NCBI GenBank assembly: GCA_003535955.1
Contig: DPZM01000061.1
Span: 1-6,745 of the forward strand
Reading direction: 5' to 3'
Length of the DNA stretch: 6,745 nucleotides
Source of the DNA: Lachnospiraceae bacterium
GTDB taxonomy: Bacteria; Bacillota; Clostridia; Lachnospirales; Lachnospiraceae
Every line of letters starts with the position of its first letter. Within the stretch, counting starts at the first letter, position 1. Positions 1 through 6,564 of this stretch are shown here, in pieces. Position numbers and translations under genes: made by a program. The notes under the pieces are model-generated. The model was not told where the DNA came from. It worked only from the letters and a program-made list of their open reading frames with translations, and did not search any database.

Positions 1-1403
1 TCCGGATACTTCATTACATCCTCGATCCTCTCCATATCGGTCCTCATTTCCTGGAGCACCTGCCCTGCCTGGATAAGCTGTCCCGCAGGGCCCATAAATG
101 AATTGAGAAAACTCTGGAATGCCATTATCATACCGACAGTAAAATGACCCTGTATAACAAGCCACACTCCCTGGGTCAAAATAGCGATATTAAAGAATGC
201 ACTTACAGCCTGCGGTATCATACCCAGATACTGGTCAAGCTTAACGTACTTTATATTCTGTGAGCTGACAGATGCCTGATAGCCTGACCATCTCTCAAAA
301 TAGCCGTTTTCGGCTCCGCTTGCCTTGATAGTCTCTATCATATCCATGGCTCCGACCGTTGCGCCCTGGAGCTTACCCTGATCCCGCATTGCAACCCTTG
401 TGATATTTATCCTTTTGCTGCTTATAATACGTGCCATCAGCATATTGACAAAGACCGATGTTACACCGAAAGCAGTCATCACAATTGAAAACCTCAGCAT
501 TACCACAAGATAGAAGATCATCATCCCGGTATTTAATACCAAAGGGGCAAGAGTGTTTACCACATTTGATGCTATAGTGGCATTGCTCTCCTTCCTGGCC
601 TGTATATCTCCGGCCATTCTCTGTGTAAAGAATACCATAGGAAGCTTCAGTATCTTCCACATATAAGAGGAATTACCGACCGCTGCCAGTTTACCGTTAA
701 TTCGCAGGGAATAAACCGCCTGGATCCAGGCAGCTATGAGCTGTATGAGGCATAAAAGGCCCATCCCCGAAAAATACGGGATTATCCAGGACGGATTCTT
801 CCCCGGAAGGAGATAGTCCAGAAATGCTCTGGAAAAACCCGCATTTAACATAGTACATAATGAACCTATTACGGTGGTGAGTACTACGAATACAACCGCC
901 GTGCCTGCTCCCTTAAGCCGCTCTCTTGCAAACGAAAGAACCGACTTCTTTTTGCCGCTCTTAACGAATTCACCGGTAGGTTCAAACATCAGGACCACAC
1001 CTGTGAAGCATTCGTCAAAACGTTCAAGTGAAACAGTGTATGAACCCCTGGCCGGATCGTTCAAATAAACCTTATTCCCCTTAAAGCCGTTTAAGACAAC
1101 AAAATGATTGAATTCCCAATGTATGATACATGGGAATTCACCTTCCTTCCTAAGGTCTTCAACTTCAAAACGATAGCCTGCAGCTTCGAGGCCGTAACTC
1201 CTTGCGGCACAAAGTATATTTCTTGCATTGGACCCGTCCCTGCTTACTCCGCAGTCCTCACGGACCTGCTCAAGAGGTATCCATTTATCATAATAAGCAA
1301 GTATCATGGTAAGACATGCCGCACCGCATTCCAGTGCTTCCAACTGCATTACCATCGGTACCTTTGCCACCCCCTTTACGGGTGATTTTACTTTATCAGC
1401 CAA
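1..1403 (-). CDS. NHLP-family bacteriocin export ABC transporter with C39 leader peptidase, partial (3' end outside window)
   Basis: The gene encodes a membrane exporter that removes the leader from a ribosomally made peptide and moves the core out of the cell. I translated the minus strand myself; 467 codons are visible and the frame is open to position 1. Residues 1-150 are a C39 cysteine peptidase: Q20 (oxyanion), C26 in LEALECGAAC, H100 in EFNHFVVL and D116 in LNDPARG, so the catalytic set is complete. Residues about 160-455 form the exporter membrane domain, with the SGAE coupling-helix stretch, ending in MERIEDVMKYP, the linker before the ATPase, which is cut off by the window edge. The VSRDGSNARN stretch and the FPCIIHWEFNHF block are what I remember of NHLM/NHLP exporters rather than of ComA or LagD types. 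The start is TTG at 1403-1401: AAGGAG at 1417-1412 sits 8 bases upstream, and the peptidase begins at once, with no ATG nearby. The anchor-only adaptor fragment ends 22 bases upstream. Confidence 0.93.
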   Translation of the reverse strand, partial: MADKVKSPVKGVAKVPMVMQLEALECGAACLTMILAYYDKWIPLEQVREDCGVSRDGSNARNILCAARSYGLEAAGYRFEVEDLRKEGEFPCIIHWEFNHFVVLNGFKGNKVYLNDPARGSYTVSLERFDECFTGVVLMFEPTGEFVKSGKKKSVLSFARERLKGAGTAVVFVVLTTVIGSLCTMLNAGFSRAFLDYLLPGKNPSWIIPYFSGMGLLCLIQLIAAWIQAVYSLRINGKLAAVGNSSYMWKILKLPMVFFTQRMAGDIQARKESNATIASNVVNTLAPLVLNTGMMIFYLVVMLRFSIVMTAFGVTSVFVNMLMARIISSKRINITRVAMRDQGKLQGATVGAMDMIETIKASGAENGYFERWSGYQASVSSQNIKYVKLDQYLGMIPQAVSAFFNIAILTQGVWLVIQGHFTVGMIMAFQSFLNSFMGPAGQLIQAGQVLQEMRTDMERIEDVMKYP

Positions 1404-1411
1404 AATCAGAT

Positions 1412-1417
1412 CTCCTT
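1412..1417 (-). promoter_or_regulatory. Shine-Dalgarno site that decides the TTG start of the exporter
   Basis: AAGGAG read on the minus strand, 8 bases before the TTG codon at 1403-1401. The in-frame CTG two codons earlier would lie only 2 bases from this site, so TTG is the better start. A TTG start may hold expression below that of a comparable ATG gene (inference). Confidence 0.7.
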
Positions 1418-1425
1418 AGCCTATC

Positions 1426-1647
1426 CTAATTTGTAACAAGAACTATGGGATGCATCGACACGGCAGTCCCGTCCTTTTCATACCCGTCAACTGTCCCGAA
1501 AATACAGTAAGCAAGTAATCCCGCAAGCAGAATGATAAGCGCAAATAAAATAAGCCATACCGACGGAGTAGTAACTCTGATATAGTCATCCAGCTGTTCG
1601 GGCGATGACATCCTCTGTAAGCTTTTTTTTCTGAACAGATCGCTCAT
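1426..1647 (-). CDS. Very short HlyD/NHLM-type secretion protein (membrane anchor only), probably internally deleted
   Basis: This 73-residue protein starts like the membrane-fusion adaptor of NHLP/NHLM bacteriocin exporters. Residues 2-30 contain LFRKKSL, SSPEQLDDYIRVTTPS, a conserved entry of that family, and residues 30-50 form one strong membrane helix. Full-length NHLM secretion proteins have about 250-420 residues with a biotinyl-like barrel domain after this helix; here only about 23 residues follow, ending MHPIVLVTN. That tail resembles the C-terminal end I recall for short Lachnospiraceae homologs (P-x-x-x-V-x-N), so N- and C-termini may be kept with the middle lost in frame; this is inference from memory. 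The start is firm: AAAGGAG at 1661-1655, 7 bases before ATG. It lies between rhaD (50 bases upstream) and the exporter (22 bases downstream). It could be a remnant, or a working minimal anchor that helps the exporter fold or assemble. Confidence 0.75.
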   Translation of the reverse strand: MSDLFRKKSLQRMSSPEQLDDYIRVTTPSVWLILFALIILLAGLLAYCIFGTVDGYEKDGTAVSMHPIVLVTN

Positions 1648-1674
1648 TCCTGATCTCCTTTATATATTATTTCG

Positions 1675-1686
1675 TTTGAATTCAAA
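1675..1686. repeat. 12-base perfect palindrome between rhaD and the short adaptor gene
   Basis: TTTGAATTCAAA reads the same on both strands. It lies in the 50-base gap between two codirectional genes, 14 bases upstream of the AAAGGAG site of the adaptor gene. Nearby AT-rich hexamers (TATAAA) overlap that ribosome site, so a start of transcription there would remove the site; I therefore do not call a promoter. A small operator or chance AT-rich symmetry are both possible. Confidence 0.3.
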
Positions 1687-1697
1687 AGTGTCCGCAG

Positions 1698-2513
1698 CTA
1701 CAGAAATCTCTCATCAAGTGTCAGTCCGAACCTTCCGGCCAATTCCCTGAACTGGTCCGATGTTATGTAAGAGAGCTTGTCACGTCCGGTAGACATCTGC
1801 TTAAGAATTATTCCCGATGATTTCTCGACCGTGTGCATGAGTCCGAAGGTCGTATCAAAGCTTCTTCCCGTGGCAAACATTCCATGGTGGGCCCATATGG
1901 CGGCATCATATCTGTCCATAAGGGCAGCTGTAGCTCTTGCCAGCTCTATGCTTCCCGGCACAAGCCATGGAATAACTCCTATGCCACGCGGGATAACAAG
2001 AGGACACTCTGTCATTATGCCCCACAGTTCTCTTGTAAACACTTCATCTTTAAGCGGAAGAACAAAAGTAAGGGCAATAATGTTTGAAGGATGCGCGTGA
2101 TAAACAACCCTGTATTCTCCCCCTGTCACCTTCTTTTTTATCTCCTGATTCATAAGATGGGATGGAAGTTCCGAGGTGGGCCGCCCTCCGTTAACAAATC
2201 CCCATACTATCCTGTATTTTGTACCGTTTTCATTAACCTCTGCTATTCCGAGCGTGTCTTCCGGATCAAGGCTGATATTTCTGAAGTACTTTCCGGTTCC
2301 GGTTATCAAAAAAAACTCGCCTGCGAGAGCGGGAACATTGACACCTATATCCGCCCATTCGCCGCATGAGAGCAATGAACTTATGCCGGCTATTTCTTCA
2401 GGTTTTATCCTGTAGGACAGATTACCGCCGTTGCACTCATGCCATCCCATATTATACCCATCGTCAGCCATTCTTAAAAAGCCCTGAAACCAGCCTGTAT
2501 CCTGAATTTTCAT
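1698..2513 (-). CDS. rhaD: rhamnulose-1-phosphate aldolase (EC 4.1.2.19)
   Basis: A cytosolic zinc-dependent class II aldolase that splits L-rhamnulose 1-phosphate into dihydroxyacetone phosphate and L-lactaldehyde, the last step of rhamnose use. The 271 residues match the E. coli RhaD length (274) and line up along the whole protein. Zinc ligands are H139 and H141 (VVYHAHPSN) and H210 (WAHHG), and the catalytic glutamate is E115 in PTSELPSH; these fit E. coli H141, H143, H212 and E117 with a constant shift of two. The phosphate-site NGGNLS (28-33) and the ITGTGKYFRN loop (70-79) are kept. ATG is supported by AGGTAG about 6 bases upstream and by the family N-terminus (WFQGF). Unlike usual rha operons there is no rhaA, rhaB or rhaM next to it in this window; instead peptide-export genes follow on the same strand. 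The related fuculose-1-phosphate aldolase is shorter and lacks the N-terminal part seen here. Confidence 0.95.
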   Translation of the reverse strand: MKIQDTGWFQGFLRMADDGYNMGWHECNGGNLSYRIKPEEIAGISSLLSCGEWADIGVNVPALAGEFFLITGTGKYFRNISLDPEDTLGIAEVNENGTKYRIVWGFVNGGRPTSELPSHLMNQEIKKKVTGGEYRVVYHAHPSNIIALTFVLPLKDEVFTRELWGIMTECPLVIPRGIGVIPWLVPGSIELARATAALMDRYDAAIWAHHGMFATGRSFDTTFGLMHTVEKSSGIILKQMSTGRDKLSYITSDQFRELAGRFGLTLDERFL

Positions 2514-2559
2514 TTATTCTACCTATCCGGTTCACCCTTCCTTATGATTTCACATACAC

Positions 2560-2588
2560 CTTATATAGTACCGTTTTTTTGTACTCAA
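2560..2588 (-). promoter_or_regulatory. candidate sigma-A promoter for rhaD and the exporter genes
   Basis: On the minus strand TTGAGT (2588-2583) and TATAAG (2565-2560) are 17 bases apart, matching consensus at 4 and 5 of 6 positions. The predicted start lies about 40 bases before the rhaD ATG. The spacer has an A-tract of seven and two GTAC tetramers, the first just after the -35 box. No second promoter is seen before the adaptor or exporter genes, so all three may depend on this one. Confidence 0.5.
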
Positions 2589-2652
2589 TACAATATATAT
2601 GATTTTTTTCAGATTTTTTTTAAATTTTTTGTCATGTTTATGCAGGAATGTT

Positions 2653-2684
2653 TTGGTTTGTTCAAGGTAGTTCCGGGGAACCAA
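2653..2684. promoter_or_regulatory. nested dyads upstream of the rhaD promoter, possible operator
   Basis: TTGGTT at 2653-2658 faces AACCAA at 2679-2684, and between them lies TTCCGGGGAA (2671-2680), an inverted repeat with a two-base centre; GGT and ACC-type flanks extend the inner dyad with one bulge. It sits about 65-100 bases upstream of the rhaD -35 box, a position that fits an activator or repressor site. No T-run follows on either strand, so it is not a terminator. No regulator gene is in the window. Confidence 0.3.
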
Positions 2685-2700
2685 TACATACATCGCAAAA

Positions 2701-2731
2701 CGTAACAAAAGCCGGGGTCCCGCAGGCTTTC
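2701..2731 (-). terminator. bulged hairpin with short U-run after the PreA-like operon
   Basis: On the minus strand AAAGCC (2730-2725) pairs with GGCTTT (2713-2708), with an inner CGG/CCG pairing and a small bulge, followed by TTTTGTTACG. It begins 3 bases after the stop codon of the 47-codon ORF and no gene follows for almost 200 bases, so it would end the transcript there. Confidence 0.6.
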
Positions 2732-2733
2732 CG

Positions 2734-2877
2734 TCACATTGGGCATGTATTGTGCGTCTTGTATTGCACCAAATCCTGTGCTATTATATCATCGTAAGAG
2801 TTATTTAATTCTTCAACCGAAAACTTTATACCCCTATCATGCCCGATCTCCCCAAGGTCGGGCACTTTTCGTTTCAT
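2734..2877 (-). CDS. small 47-residue hypothetical protein, translationally coupled to the PreA-like gene
   Basis: I do not recognise this protein. Its ATG (2877-2875) overlaps the TGA stop of the PreA-like gene (2876-2874) in an ATGA arrangement, a classic sign of coupled translation, and it ends with TGA 3 bases before a terminator-like hairpin. The product is hydrophilic with no membrane helix: a basic start (MKRKVPDLGEIG), an acidic middle (KFSVEELNNSYDDIIAQD) and a short tail HNTCPM with the only cysteine. An earlier in-frame ATG at 2952 would run 75 bases into the upstream gene and is less likely. There is only a weak ribosome site (AAGAGA), as expected if ribosomes re-initiate after the upstream stop. 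It could be a small partner of the flavoprotein, or a chance ORF in the 3' part of the transcript; no homology is known to me. Confidence 0.45.
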   Translation of the reverse strand: MKRKVPDLGEIGHDRGIKFSVEELNNSYDDIIAQDLVQYKTHNTCPM

Positions 2878-4367
2878 CGTTTTATTCTCTTGCCTGCCTG
2901 ACCTATAGCACCCTGCGGGCATACAAGCCTGCACAAATGACAGCCTACACACTTACTCCCATCAAGCTTAGGTGTCCTGTTTTCGAACCTGATCGCCTGA
3001 TGTCCTCCATCCATGCAGGATATATAACATCTGCCACAGCCCACACATTTTTCTTTATCAAACACGGGAAACAACACTGAGTCCCTCTCAAGCGCATCTG
3101 TCGTATCGGAAACCGAATCAAGGCCTGAACCCCTTATATCCCTGACACTTTGTATTCCAAACTGGGCAAGGTAGTAATTAAGCCCTGCCTTCAGGTCATC
3201 TATTATCCTGTATCCGTATTGCATCACAGCTGTCGTCACCTGCAGCGAACCGGCTCCCAGAAGGATAAACTCAAGTGCATCTCTCCATGTCTCGATGCCT
3301 CCCATACCGCTTATATGAATGTCTTTTAACAGATCATTGTGACCCAGTTCGGCAATAAAGCGAAGGGCTATGGGCTTAACAGCATTACCGCTGTAACCTC
3401 CTATAGCCGACATCCCCTTTACAGCTATATCAGATACATAGGTATAAGGGTTAACTCCGGTGATGCTCTTTATGGTGTTTATGGCCGCTATACCGTCTGC
3501 CCCGCCCTTAACCGCAGCTTCAGCAGCAGGACTCATGCGTGCGACATTAGGCGTAAGCTTGGAAAGTACCGGTATTGATACCGCGGATACAGCTGCCCTT
3601 GTAAACCGCTCAACAAGCTCGGGAACCTGGCCTATATCACTCCCCATACCACCCTCCTGCATGTTGGGACATGAGAAGTTGAGTTCTATGGCATCGGCAC
3701 CATTATCCTCACACTGTTTAGCCAGTTCGCCCCACTCCTCTTCATCCTTCCCCATGATCGATGCAAGGATAAACTTAGATGGGTATTCCTTTTTCAACCG
3801 TCTGAAAATCTCCATGTTCTCCGCAACACTGTGGTCAGACAGCTGCTCTATATTCTTAAAGCCTATCAAGGTACCGTTATCTCCGGTTACGGCGGAAAAC
3901 CTTGGTGATGCCTCATGTATATCAAGTGAACAGATAGTCTTAAAGCAGGCGCCGGCCCACCCCGCCTCGAAGGCTCTTGCACACATATCATATGTTGACG
4001 CAACAACTGAAGATGATAAAAGGAAGGGGTTTTCAAGAGGTAACCCGCACAGATCGCATTCAAGCCTCTTCTCATCCTTCGGAATTGATATCTCTGTCTT
4101 TTCAAGAACCTCTTCATAAAGCCTTGACATTAACTGTTTTACCGGAACCGCTTGCGGACGTACACAAGCCTTCTCACATGGTGCATCACAGGATTGGCAC
4201 GGATTGTCCGGTGGAAGAGCGAGTGCCGCAATGTCTTCATTATCAAACCATATGTTTCTTAACATTTTTGCGGGATCCATATGTGGACATGCTGCCGTAC
4301 ACGGAGCATTTTCGCATAAAGAGCACGTAATCATATCAGAACGCTTTAATGCTTTTGGTATCAGCAT
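2874..4367 (-). CDS. preA: PreA-like dihydropyrimidine dehydrogenase subunit with extra N-terminal Fe-S domain
   Basis: A cytosolic iron-sulfur flavoprotein related to PreA and to the C-terminal half of eukaryotic DPD, which reduces uracil and thymine (reversibly) at an FMN. In order: residues 15-68 carry two Cys sets, C15-C18-C23-C27 then C57-C60-C64-C68, like the N-terminal domain of DPD and PreT; 102-400 form the dihydroorotate-dehydrogenase-like FMN barrel; 441-483 carry two ferredoxin sets, C441-C444-C447-C451 and C473-C476-C479-C483. Pyrimidine-site residues of DPD are kept: N172 in FKNIE, N230-S232-C233 in NFSCP (C233 is the proton-donating cysteine), N297-T298; K143 in FKTI fits the FMN site. 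E. coli PreA has 411 residues and lacks the N-terminal part; here it is 497 long, yet the FAD and NADPH domains of PreT/DPD are absent and no preT is adjacent. The usual CPHG after the cysteine is CPNM, so substrate preference may differ. AAGGAGG 7 bases before ATG makes the start firm. Confidence 0.85.
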   Translation of the reverse strand: MLIPKALKRSDMITCSLCENAPCTAACPHMDPAKMLRNIWFDNEDIAALALPPDNPCQSCDAPCEKACVRPQAVPVKQLMSRLYEEVLEKTEISIPKDEKRLECDLCGLPLENPFLLSSSVVASTYDMCARAFEAGWAGACFKTICSLDIHEASPRFSAVTGDNGTLIGFKNIEQLSDHSVAENMEIFRRLKKEYPSKFILASIMGKDEEEWGELAKQCEDNGADAIELNFSCPNMQEGGMGSDIGQVPELVERFTRAAVSAVSIPVLSKLTPNVARMSPAAEAAVKGGADGIAAINTIKSITGVNPYTYVSDIAVKGMSAIGGYSGNAVKPIALRFIAELGHNDLLKDIHISGMGGIETWRDALEFILLGAGSLQVTTAVMQYGYRIIDDLKAGLNYYLAQFGIQSVRDIRGSGLDSVSDTTDALERDSVLFPVFDKEKCVGCGRCYISCMDGGHQAIRFENRTPKLDGSKCVGCHLCRLVCPQGAIGQAGKRIKR

Positions 4368-4404
4368 CAGGTCACCTCCTTAAAATGAATCCGTCTGTGT
4401 TTTT

Positions 4405-4433
4405 ATTTTATCGCACAATCATCCTGTTTTCCA
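4405..4433 (-). promoter_or_regulatory. weak candidate promoter for the PreA-like gene
   Basis: On the minus strand TGGAAA (4433-4428) and TAAAAT (4410-4405) are 17 bases apart, 4 and 5 matches to the sigma-A consensus. The start would fall near 4398, giving a leader of about 30 bases that keeps the AAGGAGG site. Other AT-rich hexamers nearby (TATAAA, TATAAC) lack a -35 at proper distance, but the choice is uncertain. Confidence 0.35.
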
Positions 4434-4488
4434 TATTTTACTAAAATGTTTTATATAATGAGGAAATAATGATTTTCATATCATCAGG

Positions 4489-4497
4489 TGTTATAAT
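4489..4497 (+). promoter_or_regulatory. extended -10 promoter for the diguanylate cyclase gene
   Basis: TGTTATAAT gives a perfect TATAAT at 4492-4497 with the TGn extension, which makes up for a poor -35 (ATGATT, 17 bases upstream). The leader would be about 40 bases, ending in AGGGGG at 4526-4531, 11 bases before the ATG. The spacing to the start is long. An ATG at 4532 is out of frame and is not the start. Confidence 0.55.
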
Positions 4498-4542
4498 ATT
4501 GGTGCACATTTTCAATCCTTAACAGAGGGGGATGATCAGGAC

Positions 4543-6564
4543 ATGTATTATGCAAGCTTTGGAATACTGGCAGTGATACATCATTTGATCCTTAATAAAG
4601 AGATCTTAAGGGAAGGGAATAAATATCCGGCAAACAGCCCACATTTCCGATACAGGCAGTACCTTATAGCTCTTCTGGTTTTTTATATTGCCGATCTTAT
4701 CTGGGGATTTTTGGAGCAATCAAGGATAAGGCCGCTCGTGTACGCGGACACTGTTCTGTTTTTTGCCACAATGGCCATGTCAGTAGTCCTGTGGACAAGA
4801 TATGTCGTTGCCTTCCTTGACAAGCAAGGTATCCGGTCCACGAGCTTTTTGGCAGCAGGATGGATCATTTTCGCGTTTGTGATCCTGAGTCTTTTGATCA
4901 ATTTCTTTTATCCCGTGATCTTCACTTTTACGGAAGACAGCACATATATACCTTATGCGGGCAGGTATATCCTTTTAGCTGCCCAATTCCTGCTCTTCGC
5001 CCTGATCACCGTATATTCTCTCTTCGTGTCTTTAAAGACAACCGGCAGAGACAGGGTACATTACAGAGCCGTGTGTCTGTCCGGCGGAGCCATGACTGTC
5101 TTTATCGTATTCCAGACAATGTATCCCTTCGCACCGCTTTATACTATAGCATGTATGATGGCCAACTGCCTTATACACGTTTATGTCGAGGAAGATGAAA
5201 AGAACGAACGGGACAGGATAACCGCAGATGCCGAAAAAGACAGGGAAAGATACAGCCAGATAGCCACCAGCCTGGCCAAGGACTACGATGCGATATACTA
5301 TATAAATATCGAAAACGGAACTTTTTTCGAGGTATCCTCAAGTGAAGCCTACCGGACCCTGGATATCGTCCAATACGGTATTGATTTCTATGCGGAAACC
5401 CGTGAGAATGCCCGCAGGCTGGCTCATCCCGACGATCGCGACTTTGCGGTAAGCATGTACTATAAGGATACCATGCTAAAAAATCTTGAAGGAAAGAAAT
5501 CCTACTCATATAAGTACCGGATAATGATAGATGATGAAGCCAGATATTACCAGTTTGTCGTGATACTCTCCGATGACGGGAAACACTTCGTTTTGTGTGA
5601 CAAGGACATACATGATACCATAACCGCTGAAACCGCATTGCTTGAAAAACAGCAGGCAAATATAACATTTACCAGGATAGCGGAGAGTCTCGCATCCAAC
5701 TATGACGTCATCTATTATGTCGATATTTTGAGCGGGCAGTATACCGGTTTTACTTCCCATAACATATACGGCGAGCTTAAGATCAATGAATACGGAAACA
5801 ATTTCTTTGATGATGCGGCCACAAATGTTTCCCGGATAATCCACCCTAAGGACAGGGAGAAGATCCTTAAGGTCATCGACAGGGATCACATGCTCTCCTT
5901 ACTTGAAGGAAGAAAGCGGTATTCCGTTGAATACCGTCTTATCATAAATGATTCGTCGCAGCATACAAGAATGATAATAAGAAAGTCAAGCGAAGGCAAG
6001 CACTTCATAATCGGAGTTGAAAACATAAATGAAGAGGTTAAAAAGGAAAAAGAACACCTTCGTGCCCTAAACACCGAGAAGGAACTTGCAAGGCGTGATG
6101 AACTTACGGGGACAAGGAACAAGACCGCCTACACCGAACTCGAAAAATCCTTACAGAGCAGCATCGATAATGGTGTGGACTACCTGCCCTTTGCGATCGC
6201 AGTATGTGACCTCAATGACCTTAAGAAGATAAACGACTCCAAGGGGCACAAGGCAGGTGACGATTATATAAGATCCTCAGCCAGGCTCCTGTGCAGGATC
6301 TTCGATCACAGTCCCGTGTTCCGTATAGGAGGAGATGAATTCGTAGTCTTCTTAAAGGGCGAGGATTACACCGCAAGAAACAGGCTTATGGAACAGCTGC
6401 ACAGTACGGTTTTATCCAACCTTGAAAGGCATGATGGGCCTGTTATAGCATCCGGCATAGCCGAATATAAGCCTGAGAGTGATACAAGCGTAACGGACAT
6501 CTTCGACCGGGCCGATCATCTCATGTACGAGGATAAACGTGAGCTCAAGCAGCATAAAAGCTGA
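4543..6564 (+). CDS. membrane diguanylate cyclase: 7-TM sensor, two PAS-like repeats, GGDEF
   Basis: The protein should make cyclic di-GMP from two GTP at the membrane in response to a signal. Residues 4-18, 39-58, 67-92, 102-123, 141-164, 176-194 and 197-214 look like seven membrane helices. A charged linker (215-235) leads to two tandem sensory repeats, about 236-357 and 374-495. Both contain IA-x-SLA-x2-YD-x-IYY, then A-x-N-x2-R, HP-x-DR, ML-x2-LEG-x-K/R-x-YS-x2-YR and S-x-x-GKHF, so they arose by duplication; they look like the PAS-like domains of Lachnospiraceae GGDEF proteins. A helix (495-518) joins them to the GGDEF domain (518-668): D556, N564, D573 and intact GGDEF at 596-600 indicate an active enzyme. 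The inhibitory RxxD is not at its usual place (5 residues before GGDEF); an RIFD lies 7 residues before, out of register, so product feedback is probably absent. It stands alone, divergent from the PreA-like gene. Confidence 0.9.
   Translation: MYYASFGILAVIHHLILNKEILREGNKYPANSPHFRYRQYLIALLVFYIADLIWGFLEQSRIRPLVYADTVLFFATMAMSVVLWTRYVVAFLDKQGIRSTSFLAAGWIIFAFVILSLLINFFYPVIFTFTEDSTYIPYAGRYILLAAQFLLFALITVYSLFVSLKTTGRDRVHYRAVCLSGGAMTVFIVFQTMYPFAPLYTIACMMANCLIHVYVEEDEKNERDRITADAEKDRERYSQIATSLAKDYDAIYYINIENGTFFEVSSSEAYRTLDIVQYGIDFYAETRENARRLAHPDDRDFAVSMYYKDTMLKNLEGKKSYSYKYRIMIDDEARYYQFVVILSDDGKHFVLCDKDIHDTITAETALLEKQQANITFTRIAESLASNYDVIYYVDILSGQYTGFTSHNIYGELKINEYGNNFFDDAATNVSRIIHPKDREKILKVIDRDHMLSLLEGRKRYSVEYRLIINDSSQHTRMIIRKSSEGKHFIIGVENINEEVKKEKEHLRALNTEKELARRDELTGTRNKTAYTELEKSLQSSIDNGVDYLPFAIAVCDLNDLKKINDSKGHKAGDDYIRSSARLLCRIFDHSPVFRIGGDEFVVFLKGEDYTARNRLMEQLHSTVLSNLERHDGPVIASGIAEYKPESDTSVTDIFDRADHLMYEDKRELKQHKS

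Noticed and set aside
373..660. Minus-strand open frame with many cysteines
   Set aside because: It is in another frame of the exporter membrane domain, which I could translate without a break; the cysteines come from frame-shifted codons.
1104..1385. Plus-strand open frame over the C39 domain
   Set aside because: It is antisense to the peptidase with complete catalytic residues and has no separate support.
1655..1690. Possible promoter before the short adaptor gene
   Set aside because: The only TATAAA overlaps the AAAGGAG ribosome site, so a transcript starting there would lose it; no fitting -35 serves another -10.
3460..4119. Plus-strand open frame of 219 codons
   Set aside because: It lies wholly antisense to the PreA-like gene, whose motifs are unmistakable, has no good ribosome site, and its product shows no domain.
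5171..5668. Minus-strand open frame of 165 codons
   Set aside because: It is antisense to the sensory repeats of the cyclase; the product is rich in Arg, Ser, His and Cys in the way antisense frames often are.
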